A program made the translations under genes and the position numbers. Below are positions 52,388-61,240 of a stretch of DNA of 64,000 bases, in pieces. This stretch comes from Mycolicibacterium porcinum (lineage in GTDB: Bacteria; Actinomycetota; Actinomycetes; Mycobacteriales; Mycobacteriaceae). The number at the start of each line of letters is the position of its first letter. Positions within the stretch are counted from its first letter, which is position 1. The DNA lies in assembly GCA_002086835.1 (NCBI GenBank), contig MVIG01000031.1:1-64000 (forward strand), in the 5' to 3' direction. The notes under the pieces are model-generated. The model was not told the DNA's origin. It ran no database searches and saw only the letters and a list, made by a program, of their open reading frames with translations.

Positions 52388-52596
52388 CGCTGACCTCCCT
52401 TCGGGTCAAACAACCGTCCTGACCAGCACGGCAGGCCCCGTGAGCTGAGTCTAACGGGCGTGATGACTGCTTCCCGACACCACGCCTGACGCAAGTACAC
52501 CAACCTGGCCCGACGAGGAATGCCCGAATGCAGCGAATGCCGGGCGCCACACGCAAAGTCGTACGTGTTCTAAAGGCAAAGTTTCGGCATGTACCG

Positions 52597-52630
52597 ACGG
52601 ACGAGACGTTTACCCAACGGACGAGACGTT
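52597..52630. repeat. 14-bp direct repeat after the integrase stop
   Basis: ACGGACGAGACGTT occurs at 52597-52610 and 52617-52630, 20 bases apart (about two helical turns). The second copy touches the integrase stop codon. Bases 52388-52596 hold no gene. It could be a binding site of a directionality factor or of a host protein. Confidence 0.5.
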
Positions 52631-54070
52631 CTAAATCCGCCAATGCGGCTGTACCCGGTTGATATCCAACTTGCGCGACCCGGGCGTGCCGGGTGCGATG
52701 ACGGCGTGATCGAGCACTGATTTGATGATGGCTTGTTGGCGGTCGATGTCAAGGTCATCCCACTGACCGCGCAGCACCTCGCCGCAGCCCACCAGATCCA
52801 TCACCGCACTGGTGTCGGTGGCCTTGGCGATGTCGCGGCGGGCGCGGGCGATGCGGTCGGTGATGGGGTCGCGGGCAGCGATCCATTCCCGCGCCGACAC
52901 CGCCCCCTCTGCATACAGCCCGGCCAATTCATCCAAGCGGGCCTGGTCGGCCTCCAACTGGGCGGCCAACGCGGCGACGTCGGCGTCCACACTGGACCTA
53001 CCTGCTAATGCTCCTGCCAGCTGGGGTGAGTCCAGTCGGGTCAGCACCGCATCGGTGAGCAATTCCTCGACCGGCAGCGCCACCACGGTCAGTCGCCCGC
53101 AGCCACCGTGATCGGGACCTTTCAAACACACGTAGCGCCGCACCCGGTTAGTCGGATTGTTATGGCGGGCTTGGGAAAACAACCGATTCCCACACCGCCC
53201 GCACCGCAACATCCCCGACAGCAGGTAGGTGCGCGGGGCGCGAGTTTTCGTGACGCTGCGAGCAGTCATCCGGGCAAGGATGCGGTCGCGCTCGCCCGCG
53301 GTGATGATCGCCGGCCACGCCGCGGCGCCGATCACCTCACCATGATGCTCCCGGAGCCCGGCGATCCGTCCGGAGGCCAAAATGTTGCGCACCGTGGTGG
53401 TCTGCCACGACTTCGACGCGGGCGGGGCCACACCGGTGTCGCTGAGCCAGATGGTCAACGACCGGATCGACGCACCCGCGAGATACCGGTCGACCATCTC
53501 CCGCACGATCTTGGCTTCCTCAGGGCGCAGGGTAATTTTGTCGGGCTCGTATCCGAAAGGGCGCGCCGGGCCGTGCGGCAGGCCTTTTTCGGCGTTCTGC
53601 AACATCTTGCGGCGGATACGCGCGGATTTGCGGCCAGATTCTTTGGCGGCGAACGCGGCGAAAATCCGGGCCATGAACAACCCGTCATCGTTACCCAAAT
53701 CGATGTCGGCGGTCACGGTAGCGACATCACGCACCCCGACCGACTCACACAGCGTCACGAAGTCTTCCAACTCGACCGGACGGCGATGTAGCCGGTCGAG
53801 GTTGTAGACGATCACCGCATCCCGCGCACCGGATTTCAGGTCATCCAGCATGCGGGCGTACTCGCGGCGCGGCTTTCCCGAATACGCTGAGACATCATTG
53901 TCGACGTACTCGTCACCGATCGGCCAGCCTCGCTCCGCGGCGAGCTTGCGGCAGTCTTCGAGTTGACGGGCGACCCCCAGGCCGGTGCCCTCCACATCGG
54001 CTGAGATGCGGGCGTAGATCGCCGCGGACCGCGCCCCGACACGCTGAGCTGGAGTTTTCGCTTTCCCCAT
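52631..54070 (-). CDS. Large serine integrase (phiRv1-like)
   Basis: A 479-residue large serine recombinase. The catalytic Ser23 is in YARISADVEG. The resolvase domain (16-160) has GVARQLEDCRKLA, DNDVSAYSGKPRREYARML and VIVYNLDRLHRRPVELEDF. A recombinase domain (about 165-270), a zinc ribbon (RCGRCGNRLF... CLKGPDHGGCGR) and a coiled-coil region follow. The wording in the catalytic domain and the C terminus (INRVQPHWR) strongly recall the phiRv1 integrase of M. tuberculosis, which integrates into REP13E12 repeats. That is also where this element sits. attP lies 31 bases before its start codon. Confidence 0.92.
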   Translation of the reverse strand: MGKAKTPAQRVGARSAAIYARISADVEGTGLGVARQLEDCRKLAAERGWPIGDEYVDNDVSAYSGKPRREYARMLDDLKSGARDAVIVYNLDRLHRRPVELEDFVTLCESVGVRDVATVTADIDLGNDDGLFMARIFAAFAAKESGRKSARIRRKMLQNAEKGLPHGPARPFGYEPDKITLRPEEAKIVREMVDRYLAGASIRSLTIWLSDTGVAPPASKSWQTTTVRNILASGRIAGLREHHGEVIGAAAWPAIITAGERDRILARMTARSVTKTRAPRTYLLSGMLRCGRCGNRLFSQARHNNPTNRVRRYVCLKGPDHGGCGRLTVVALPVEELLTDAVLTRLDSPQLAGALAGRSSVDADVAALAAQLEADQARLDELAGLYAEGAVSAREWIAARDPITDRIARARRDIAKATDTSAVMDLVGCGEVLRGQWDDLDIDRQQAIIKSVLDHAVIAPGTPGSRKLDINRVQPHWRI

Positions 54071-54079
54071 GAGGGTAGT

Positions 54080-55120
54080 TTAGCGATATTTCAGCTTATC
54101 GAGGTCGGTGGGGCCGCCATCTTCCCAGTGCACGATGTGGTGGGCGTGGAGACCGCGGGTGGCTCCGCAGCCGGGCACCACGCAGCAGCAGTCGCGGTGC
54201 TCCAGAGCGCGGCGCAGTCGTCGGCTGATGGTGCGGGTGCTGCGCCCAACGCTGATCGGTTGGCCGTAGCGTTCGAGCCACACCTCGCAGGTGGTATCAC
54301 AGAGCAGGTAGCGGCGCTCCTCATCGGTCAGCACCGGGCCCAGATGCAGCGCGGCGATGCGGTCGGTGAGGTTCAGATGGACCGCGACGGTGGTGTGCTG
54401 TCCGTGTGGGCGGGCGGCGACGTCCGTGTCCCAGCCGGCCTGAATCAGGCTCATGAACGCATCCACCGAATTGGGGAACGGCGGTGCCTGAGCTGAGGTC
54501 GGCTCCCCGGTATCGAGGTCGAGGTCGTGGTCGCGTTTCCAGTCGGCCACCAGCGCATCGTGATGCGACTGCAGGGCGGCCTGGAATTTCGCGGCTTCCA
54601 GCCGTGGTAGCCGGATCCGCCAGGTGGTGTAGTCGTCGGCGGGGCCGGGGATGGTGGTGATCTCCCGCTGCGGTTCGGGGCGCCGCTCGGGTTCGGGGCG
54701 CGGCTCGAGTTTGACCGCGGTGCGCAACTGGGTCACGGTGGCCACTGCGGCCAGTTCGGCGTAGTGCGCATCGGACCCGTCGGCGGCACGTTCGGCAATC
54801 ACCCCAACCTGATCCAGCGAGAGCCGGCCTTCGCGCAAATCTTGGGTGCAGCGGGGAAACTCCTCAAGCCGACGTGCCACCGCGACCACGATCTCGGCAT
54901 TGCGTGGGGTGATGCCAGTTTTCCAGGCCACCAGGGCTTTCATGGAGCGGGCACCGGTGATTCCGCACAACTCGTCGCGCTCAAGTTCGGCGACGATGTC
55001 CACGATGCGCCCATCGATCGCGTTGCGCTGACCGCACAGCTGCGACAACTCGTCGAACAACACCTCCAACCGCTCAGCTGGGGATACCTCAGCGGCGAAA
55101 GTGGCTGCGTCCGAAGACAT
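54080..55120 (-). pseudogene. 5' part of a 13E12-family HNH endonuclease, split by the element
   Basis: The open frame from ATG 55120 encodes 346 residues: a DUF222-type N-terminal domain (RLEVLFDELSQLCGQRNAIDGRIVDIVAELER) and the start of the HNH site (DCCCVVPGCGATRGLHAHHIVHWEDGGPTDL). Host sequence ends at 54101; the last six residues, DKLKYR, and the stop are read from the element. The HHxxH part of the nuclease core is missing, so it is probably inactive. An upstream in-frame ATG at 55183 is possible. The missing 3' part is at 31815-32065. Confidence 0.85.
54101..54102. other. Right attachment site (attR) crossover, inferred
   Basis: Element sequence GATATTTCAGCTTATC precedes GA and host HNH sequence GGTCGGTGGGG follows it. 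Joining the host halves across GA gives CCAGGTTGGTGAGGTCGGTG, the restored attB, with the HNH reading frame intact. Confidence 0.6.
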
Positions 55121-55200
55121 AACACCATCAAAGCAGACAGGACCGACAAATTTTCGGACCGGAATGACTACAACCGCACTCATCCGGCAAGATAGCTGGA

Positions 55201-55950
55201 GTGGGGATAAGCCTGTTGCCGTTCACTCGCCTGTCGGACGCCGACGTCGCGGGTGCGCTCGATCACGCCGTATCCGTGATCAACCCGGCCATCGATGTGT
55301 TCAGCCGTTTCGATCCGCTCGGGTTGCGACGACGCACCCATCGCGAGGAACCCGGCGAGGGCCCGGTGGGCAAGTCCCTCGACGTCGCGGCCGCTTTGCT
55401 CAACTTCGCCGAGTTGCCCGGCACCAAGGCCTGGGCCGAGATGGATCAGCACGGGCACGTGAAATGGTGGGTACATCGCGCGGGAGCGGTCACCACCATC
55501 CTCGTCGCATTCCCCGGGGCATTCGGGGTCCTCGCGGACCGGCTCGGCATTCAGGACTTCCTGGGCTTCACCAACCAGGCCATCGTGTTGTGCGCTGTGG
55601 CCAGGGAGGACGGCGTCACCGAGCACGGCGACCAAGTCCAGTTGCTGGGCGCCGTCCTGTGCGAGCGTGAGCTGACCAGCAGTCCGGCCGATGGCACGGA
55701 AGCTCCGCCACAATCGTTACCGATGAGGCTATGGGAGTTCGCGGGGACGATGCGGGCGGCGGGCGAGGAACTCACGAAAAGACCACACCCGCAGCAGTTT
55801 TACCGCTACCTCGGGATGTTGCCCGGCGTCGGCGCGGTGGCCGCGTACTTTGGCGAGTACGGAGCTCTGCGGCACGCGGCACACGAGGGTGAGAGTTGGA
55901 TCAGCGAGCACTCTCCGCGGCCGCCGGCTCCGGAGCCGGCCCGAACTTGA
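55201..55950 (+). CDS. Conserved protein of unknown function
   Basis: A 249-residue protein from GTG 55201 (MGISLLPFTRLSDADVAGALDHAVSVINPAIDVF). It has hydrophobic stretches (VTTILVAFPGAFGVLADRLGIQDFLGFTNQAIVLCAVA and FYRYLGMLPGVGAVAAYFGEYGALRHAAHEG) but no clear helix pattern of a carrier. No domain recognised. It converges with the YoaK gene and overlaps it by 50 bases. Confidence 0.55.
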   Translation: MGISLLPFTRLSDADVAGALDHAVSVINPAIDVFSRFDPLGLRRRTHREEPGEGPVGKSLDVAAALLNFAELPGTKAWAEMDQHGHVKWWVHRAGAVTTILVAFPGAFGVLADRLGIQDFLGFTNQAIVLCAVAREDGVTEHGDQVQLLGAVLCERELTSSPADGTEAPPQSLPMRLWEFAGTMRAAGEELTKRPHPQQFYRYLGMLPGVGAVAAYFGEYGALRHAAHEGESWISEHSPRPPAPEPART

Positions 55951-56599
55951 AGATGAGCGCACTGGTCGCCACCACCACCGCCGCCAGCGCGATCACCGGC
56001 GCAACAGTGAAGCGCGACAGCGTCGCTCCCAAAACAGCGCCGCCACACATCGTCAGCACCACGCCGTAACGCAACTTCTCGCGGTCCCCGGTGCCGCCGG
56101 CCAGTCGGCTGTCGTAACCGATGCCGACGATCGTCTGCGTCAGCACCGTCGTGCTCAACTCCTGGATGCCGAACTGCCGTGCCGTCGCGTTCTGGATCCC
56201 GAATGTCATCGCCAGAACGATCAGCATGAACTTGCGATTGTCGTGATAGTCCACGACACCCGTCCCGGCGAGGATCGAAAGCACAGCCAGCAGAACGACT
56301 TCCACACCCAGTGCGGTCGCCAGCCAGTTGCGGACATGACTGTCGAGATGACGTCGCAACCGTCCGCCCACCACGGTGCCCAACACGAATCCGATGAAGG
56401 CCACCAGGGCTCCGGTCACGTCAACGCCCGAGCCGGGAACGAACCAGAACCCCAGGAAGATCACGTTTCCGGTCATGTTGGCGACGAACACATGGCCCAG
56501 CACCAGCACACTGACTGCGTCGACGATCCCGGTGGCGGACGTCAACAACAGCAGGGCCACGACAGTCGACCGCTGCGTCACCGGTGAGGCGATGGCCAT
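55901..56599 (-). CDS. YoaK/DUF1275 membrane protein
   Basis: A 232-residue membrane protein of the DUF1275 family, with about six helices. ATGIVDAVSVLVLGHVFVANMTGNVIFLGF is the family signature at residues 22-51, and AMTFGIQNATARQFGI is the second conserved helix. Function unknown, possibly transport. It ends with a proline-rich tail. It is 16 bases from the end of the mas1D gene on the same strand. Confidence 0.8.
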   Translation of the reverse strand: MAIASPVTQRSTVVALLLLTSATGIVDAVSVLVLGHVFVANMTGNVIFLGFWFVPGSGVDVTGALVAFIGFVLGTVVGGRLRRHLDSHVRNWLATALGVEVVLLAVLSILAGTGVVDYHDNRKFMLIVLAMTFGIQNATARQFGIQELSTTVLTQTIVGIGYDSRLAGGTGDREKLRYGVVLTMCGGAVLGATLSRFTVAPVIALAAVVVATSALIFKFGPAPEPAAAESAR

Positions 56600-56615
56600 G
56601 GCTACATCCTCGCCT

Positions 56616-57578
56616 CTACAGCTGCGGCGACAGGTCCAATTGGGTCAACGCCGGCATCTGCGTGATCCGCCATTGGCCGTCCGTGCGTTGCAGTATCAGC
56701 CGATACGACATGTACCGCAGTGACGGGACGTTCTTGGTCACCGGGCTGGTCGACACCGTGTTGGTGTAGACGATCGCAGTGGCCTCGTCACGGCTGATGG
56801 TCTCCACCGCGGTACCCATCACCTCGGTGTTGTTGGTGACCTGCGCCTGCTTGTTCGTCGGCACGAGGGTGTCGATCAACTGCCGGTACTGGTTGGCGAA
56901 GTCGCCCGACAGGTACTTCGCGGCCCGATCCGGCAGGCTTTCGATGTTGTCCGGGTTGTACGTCCACAACGTGGTGATCGCGTCGGCCGAAGTCCGGGCC
57001 ACTTGAAGTTTGGTCGCCACCAACGCCCGGTCGGCCAGGTACGGCTGCAGCATCGCACCGCCGAACGCACCCGCCGCCACGAACACCGCGGCAGCACCGG
57101 CGGCGAAGTACGTCAGCCGCTTGCCTGCCTGGCGGTGCGGAACGAGGACGACCTCCTCATCGGATTCGGCCTCCTCGGGCTCGGATTCACTCGGGTCCGA
57201 TTCGCTCGATTCCGCCTCGTCCGCTTCCGCGCCGGCCTCCTCGGAGTCCGTCCCCACAGCGTCAACGTCGGTCTCAGCGTCGGGTTTCGCCTCAGCCTCC
57301 GGCTCAACGTCCGCCTCAGCCGTCGGCTCAGGCTCGACGTCGCCTTCGGCCTCGGTCCCGGCCTTGCGGCGAGTTTTGCCCACTGGCGTACGGCGTTCCG
57401 GAGTGCCCGCGGCCTCGGTTTCCGAGTCGGGTTCGGCCTCAGATTCCGAGTCGGTGTCCGGCACCGTCTCCTCACCCATCGCCTCGGCACGGCGGCGCCG
57501 TCCGAAACGCAGTCTGCGGCGCGGCTTGTCGGGCTCGCCGGTGGTCAGATCACCTGAATCAGCTGGCTGATCTTCCAC
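56616..57578 (-). CDS. mas1D: Mce-associated protein with acidic cytoplasmic domain (mas1D position)
   Basis: A 320-residue protein. About 130 residues of Glu/Asp/Ser/Thr/Ala-rich, low-complexity sequence come first; a transmembrane helix (LTYFAAGAAAVFVAAGAFGGAML) is near 168-190, and an extracytoplasmic domain with the SNTF2-like Mce-associated fold (ALVATKLQVARTSADAITTLWTYNPDNI, then DGQWRITQMPAL) follows. Corresponds in position to Rv0178 of M. tuberculosis, which is shorter, so the acidic extension is a variable part. GTG 57578 is preferred. It overlaps mas1C by 34 bases. Confidence 0.75.
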   Translation of the reverse strand: MEDQPADSGDLTTGEPDKPRRRLRFGRRRRAEAMGEETVPDTDSESEAEPDSETEAAGTPERRTPVGKTRRKAGTEAEGDVEPEPTAEADVEPEAEAKPDAETDVDAVGTDSEEAGAEADEAESSESDPSESEPEEAESDEEVVLVPHRQAGKRLTYFAAGAAAVFVAAGAFGGAMLQPYLADRALVATKLQVARTSADAITTLWTYNPDNIESLPDRAAKYLSGDFANQYRQLIDTLVPTNKQAQVTNNTEVMGTAVETISRDEATAIVYTNTVSTSPVTKNVPSLRYMSYRLILQRTDGQWRITQMPALTQLDLSPQL

Positions 57579-58096
57579 TGCTGTCCTTCCCAAATCGTCG
57601 TCGCAATCCAACGGCTGCCGCTTTCGACCACGGACTTTCCGTCGGGAGTTCGGGTGCTGATCTTCGTGGCGACCAGAACGTCGGCGCTGCCGTTGTCGTT
57701 CCATCGCTGGACACCGGCATCGAGTACCGAACCTTCGGTCGGTTCGGCCCGCGCCACCTGAACGACGATCTCGTTCTGCTTCTCCTGGAACATCTTTCGG
57801 AAATCACCGGTCGCCTGCGACGCGATGCGATCGGCATAGTCGTTGGCGTGGTACGGATCCAGCGTCGTGTAGATCGTCATGAACTCGCGCACATAGTCCA
57901 ACGCCCCCGCGGTCTTGATCTCCGCCCGGCGGTCCGATTCGTGCCGCACCAGAATCAGCGAGCTGCCCGCGATGGCAGCCGCGATGACCAGCGCCGAGAT
58001 CATGCCGACGATCGGCAGACCCCAGCGGATCGGTTCCTTGGGCTCGACGGCGAAGTAGTCGCGCTCGTCGGGCTCGATCCGACGACGCGGGCTCAC
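57545..58096 (-). CDS. mas1C: Mce-associated membrane protein (mas1C position)
   Basis: A 183-residue protein with one transmembrane helix (LPIVGMISALVIAAAIAGSSLIL) and an extracytoplasmic SNTF2-like domain (DYVREFMTIYTTLDPYHANDYADRIASQATGDFRKMF, then WEGQQWKISQLIQVI). Starts at GTG 58096, overlapping the RDD gene stop by four bases (GTGA). Same place as Rv0177. Mce-associated proteins are thought to stabilise the Mce1 lipid-import complex. Confidence 0.82.
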   Translation of the reverse strand: MSPRRRIEPDERDYFAVEPKEPIRWGLPIVGMISALVIAAAIAGSSLILVRHESDRRAEIKTAGALDYVREFMTIYTTLDPYHANDYADRIASQATGDFRKMFQEKQNEIVVQVARAEPTEGSVLDAGVQRWNDNGSADVLVATKISTRTPDGKSVVESGSRWIATTIWEGQQWKISQLIQVI

Positions 58097-59070
58097 TGTC
58101 CGCCTCCGTTCAGCACCGGCCGCTTGAGCACCGTCAGATTGTCGACGAGCCAATGGTCGTCCGACTTCTGGAACTCCACCCGCACCGTGGCGGTGATGAA
58201 CTTCAGCTCCTGGGGGTTGGTGCCACGCTGCCCCTGCAACGCCACCAGCATCGAGGCCGTGTCCTCGGTGATGCCAGGCAGCACCGCGCTGCTCACGGCC
58301 CAGTAGTCGTTGGTGGTCGGACCGGCCTTGCGTACCGCGTCCTGCTGGGCGACCAGCTGTTGCCGGTAGTTGTCGGTGGTCAGCGACTGTGCCTTGGAGA
58401 AATCGGCGTCCACGGAATCCACCCCGTAGCTCAGCAGCTGCTCGACGATCCGCGGACCTTGGTCGGCGATCTGCGTGCGGGCCTGGTCCACGGCCCGGTC
58501 CTGCCGGTACACCAGCAGGTATCCCAGCCCGACGGCAATTCCACTGAGTAGCGCGAGCGTCAGCAACATCGCGCCGACGCGGCGACGGACGTCGGACTCG
58601 GGCCGGTCGACGCGACGCACCTCGGTCTTGGTCAGCAAATCGGCGAAGGTCCGGTTGCGCGAATCCCACAGCGGCCACAGCCAGCCCAGGAACACCGCGG
58701 CGGTGTCCAGCAGATGGGCCAGGTCGCGCAGCAGCAGCCGCCCCAGACCGGCGTCACCGGCCGAGGACACCACCCGGATCCCGAACACCGAGCGCCCCGG
58801 GCTCCAGCCCGTCAACGCCGGCAACAGAATGCGGTTCACACACGAGACGGCGACCAGCAGGACCAGTCCGCCCGCGTACACCGCCCACCACAACCACTTG
58901 CCCAGCGCCGTGCCCTGGGTGACCAGGGTGGCCGTCACGATCAGACCGGCGGGCGCCAGTACATCGATGGCGAACGCCCCGGCCCGCGCCGGCCAGGACG
59001 CCAACCGCGCCTGGTCCGCCCCGGCCCCCGAGGTGGAGACAGTGCCGGCGTTGTCCAGCACAGCGGTCAC
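58093..59070 (-). CDS. mas1B: RDD-domain Mce-associated protein (mas1B position)
   Basis: A 325-residue protein. An RDD domain spans about 25-160: ASWPARAGAFAIDVLAPAG, then GWSPGRSVFGIRVV and a helix pair ending FLGWLWPLWDSRNRTFADLLTKTEV. A further helix (MLLTLALLSGIAVGLGYLLV) and a C-terminal SNTF2-like domain (VDADFSKAQSLTTDNYRQQ) follow. The RDD-Mas fusion is typical of the mce1 locus (Rv0176), which identifies this cluster as mce1. Overlaps mas1A by four bases. Confidence 0.85.
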   Translation of the reverse strand: MTAVLDNAGTVSTSGAGADQARLASWPARAGAFAIDVLAPAGLIVTATLVTQGTALGKWLWWAVYAGGLVLLVAVSCVNRILLPALTGWSPGRSVFGIRVVSSAGDAGLGRLLLRDLAHLLDTAAVFLGWLWPLWDSRNRTFADLLTKTEVRRVDRPESDVRRRVGAMLLTLALLSGIAVGLGYLLVYRQDRAVDQARTQIADQGPRIVEQLLSYGVDSVDADFSKAQSLTTDNYRQQLVAQQDAVRKAGPTTNDYWAVSSAVLPGITEDTASMLVALQGQRGTNPQELKFITATVRVEFQKSDDHWLVDNLTVLKRPVLNGGGQ

Positions 59071-59711
59071 GACGTGACCTGGTCGAGCCGCGCGACCTTG
59101 TAGTTGCCGTCCTCGGCGCGGGCCATCTTCACCCGCAGCCGGTAGCCCTGCTCTTCGTCGGACTTCTCGGTGTTGGTGACCAGCACACGCACCGCGACCA
59201 GCAGATCCATCGACCCGTCGTCGTTGTGCTTCTCCACCGCGGCCCGCATGTCCGAAACCTTCACCTGCACGTTGGCAGCCTGATAGGCGTCGAGCAGCAT
59301 GCCGCTGTACAGGCCGGCCTGCGCCCCGAAGTCACCGGTCGAACATTCGATGATCTTGGTCTGGGCCGCGATCATCGCCTGGGTGTCAGGCGCCTGGGTC
59401 GCGGTCACGCAGTCCTTGGCCGCGGCCAGGGCCTCGGCCTCGTCGCTGGCGATCCGTTCACTGTCCTGATGTGCCCGCAGTGCCAGGTAGCCGCCGACGC
59501 CCACGGCCGCCGCCAGGACGAGCAGCCCGGCGAGGATCGCCGCCATCCAGCCCCGCCCCAGCCGGGACTCGGACTCCTGAGAAGCCTCCTCGGCATCCGT
59601 GGCCGAGATCGGGTCGACGATCTCGGTTACGGCCTCCGCTTGCGGTTCGGTGGTGTGAGGGTCCTGCTGGTCGGTGAGGTTCAGCTGGCTGGTGCCAGCA
59701 TCTCCTTCCAT
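59067..59711 (-). CDS. mas1A: Mce-associated membrane protein (mas1A position)
   Basis: A 214-residue protein with a short cytoplasmic part, a helix (WMAAILAGLLVLAAAVGVGGYLAL) near residues 55-78 and an extracytoplasmic domain that contains two Cys (AKDCVTATQ, IIECSTGDF). Fits Rv0175. Start ATG 59711 has GGAG seven bases before and overlaps mce1F by 31 bases. Confidence 0.82.
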   Translation of the reverse strand: MEGDAGTSQLNLTDQQDPHTTEPQAEAVTEIVDPISATDAEEASQESESRLGRGWMAAILAGLLVLAAAVGVGGYLALRAHQDSERIASDEAEALAAAKDCVTATQAPDTQAMIAAQTKIIECSTGDFGAQAGLYSGMLLDAYQAANVQVKVSDMRAAVEKHNDDGSMDLLVAVRVLVTNTEKSDEEQGYRLRVKMARAEDGNYKVARLDQVTS

Positions 59712-61237
59712 CCGTCATCTCCTGGTTTATTCGAGTTGGTGACGGAGTACTTCACACCGCCGGGACCGACCACCTCGCCGCTGGACGGGCTATAGGTAGC
59801 GGTCGAACCTGCTGCCGGAGTGTAGATGCAGGGGTTCGGCTGCTGTCCACTACAACTCACATTGCCACCCCGCGGCGCGGTCAGCGGGTCGCTGCGCATC
59901 GCCGTTGATTCCGGTGGTGGAAGCTGACTTGCCGGCAACGGGTTCATCCCATTATTCACCGACGGCGCGGGGATGACCCGGCCCGGATCCACGGGCTGAT
60001 CGCAGCGCGCGGCCGGGGCCGGGCAGTTGCGGATCTGGTTCGGGTCGCCGTACCACGGGTTGGTGCCCAACGGCTGGTAAGGCTCGTTGCTACGGCACTC
60101 GGCGGGCGAAGCGGCCCGCTTGCCGGGCACGTCGGCACACGGATAGTTACGCGCACCGCGCACCGCGTTGGGCGCGTCCTTCGGGATCTTGCAGTACAGC
60201 CCCGACGGCAGCGGGGCTGTCGACGTATCCGCAGGCGAACGCCACTCCGACGCAGGCAGGAACCCGGTCAGGCACGGCGGCGGCATGTTGATGCCGAGAC
60301 CGAAGTGCAGCAGACCCTTGGGCGCGAAGATCGTCGCGGTCTGGGCGACGGCACCACCCTGCGGCAGCGCCACCAACACCTGCTCGACGTTCTTGTTGTA
60401 CCGCTTGAGCATGTCGATGACGATTTCCAGGTTCGCCAGCGTCTGCGGCAGAGACTCCTGGACATCACCGAACACCGAGTTCAGCTGATCGGCCGTCGGT
60501 GCCGCCTGCTGGATGCCACTGCGCAACGCCGCGTCGTTCTGAGCGCTCTGCGCCGCCAGCGTGTTCAGGTTCTTGGCCCACCGCGAGATCGCGTCGCCCG
60601 AGTTCACCTGGCTGTCGATGATCGGCCCGGAATTCTCGACGATGTCGTTGACCGGACCGATGTTGTCCTTGAAGTCGCTGGCAATCGCCTGGGTGGAATC
60701 GACCAGGCGCTGCAGTGACGGGCCGAGACCACCGACGGCCTGAGCCGTCTCGTCGAGCAGAACCGCGATCTTCTCCTTCGGCAATGCCGCCAGGCCGCGC
60801 TGGGCGGCGTCGAGCGACGGACCGACCTCGGCGGGCACGGTGCCCTTCTCGATGGTGTCACCGTCGCGGAAGTACTTACCTTGACTGCCGCCCTCGGACA
60901 CCAGATCGATGAACTGCTCACCGACCGCCGACACCGAGTGCACGTTGGCACTGGCGTCCAGCGGCACCCGGTACTGGTTGTAGATGTTCATCTGGACATG
61001 AGCGCCCTGTTCGGTGGGCTCGACGGAGGTGACCTTGCCGATCGTCGTTCCGCGGTAGGTGACGTTGGCCGTCGCATACAACCCGCCCGAGTTCGGGAGG
61101 TTGGCGTTCAGGTTGTACATCCCGACCCCGGCCCACGTCGGCAACCGCAGGTACACGAGCGCCAGCACGACCAGAGCGACCGCCGTCAGCACGGTGAACA
61201 GAACGAGCTGCATCTTGATGAAGCGGGTCAGCAACAT
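59681..61237 (-). CDS. mce1F: Mce-family substrate-binding protein Mce1F
   Basis: A 518-residue exported MCE protein. The N-terminal helix is MQLVLFTVLTAVALVVLALVYL; the MlaD/MCE domain spans about 36-115 (YATANVTYRGTTIGKVTSVE...YRVPLDASANVHSVSAVGEQFIDLV). A long helical region, the tunnel-forming part, is at about 150-300, and a Pro/Cys-rich tail follows. Mce1 proteins A-F form the outer part of a mycobacterial fatty-acid importer. Starts 3 bases after the mce1E stop. Confidence 0.9.
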   Translation of the reverse strand: MLLTRFIKMQLVLFTVLTAVALVVLALVYLRLPTWAGVGMYNLNANLPNSGGLYATANVTYRGTTIGKVTSVEPTEQGAHVQMNIYNQYRVPLDASANVHSVSAVGEQFIDLVSEGGSQGKYFRDGDTIEKGTVPAEVGPSLDAAQRGLAALPKEKIAVLLDETAQAVGGLGPSLQRLVDSTQAIASDFKDNIGPVNDIVENSGPIIDSQVNSGDAISRWAKNLNTLAAQSAQNDAALRSGIQQAAPTADQLNSVFGDVQESLPQTLANLEIVIDMLKRYNKNVEQVLVALPQGGAVAQTATIFAPKGLLHFGLGINMPPPCLTGFLPASEWRSPADTSTAPLPSGLYCKIPKDAPNAVRGARNYPCADVPGKRAASPAECRSNEPYQPLGTNPWYGDPNQIRNCPAPAARCDQPVDPGRVIPAPSVNNGMNPLPASQLPPPESTAMRSDPLTAPRGGNVSCSGQQPNPCIYTPAAGSTATYSPSSGEVVGPGGVKYSVTNSNKPGDDGWKEMLAPAS

Positions 61238-61240
61238 GTC

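Larger units (their letters stand above)
32065..54102. mobile_element. AICE-like integrative element carrying dszABC and IetAS
   Basis: About 22.0 kb, from one half of a split HNH gene to the other. Backbone: serine integrase next to the right end, RepSA-type HUH initiator, FtsK/TraB translocase, SCO3933-family protein, XRE regulator, NUDIX and HD proteins. This is the gene set of actinomycete integrative and conjugative elements, which usually use a tyrosine integrase. Cargo: dszABC, a TetR/thioesterase/MmpL module and an AAA-subtilisin pair. Position inside a REP13E12 gene copies the phiRv1 target. No transposase was found, so insertion by the integrase is the simplest account. Confidence 0.85.

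Noticed and set aside
32065-54102. Insertion by a transposon
   Set aside because: No transposase, no terminal inverted repeat and no target duplication were found; a serine integrase and att-like ends explain the split gene.
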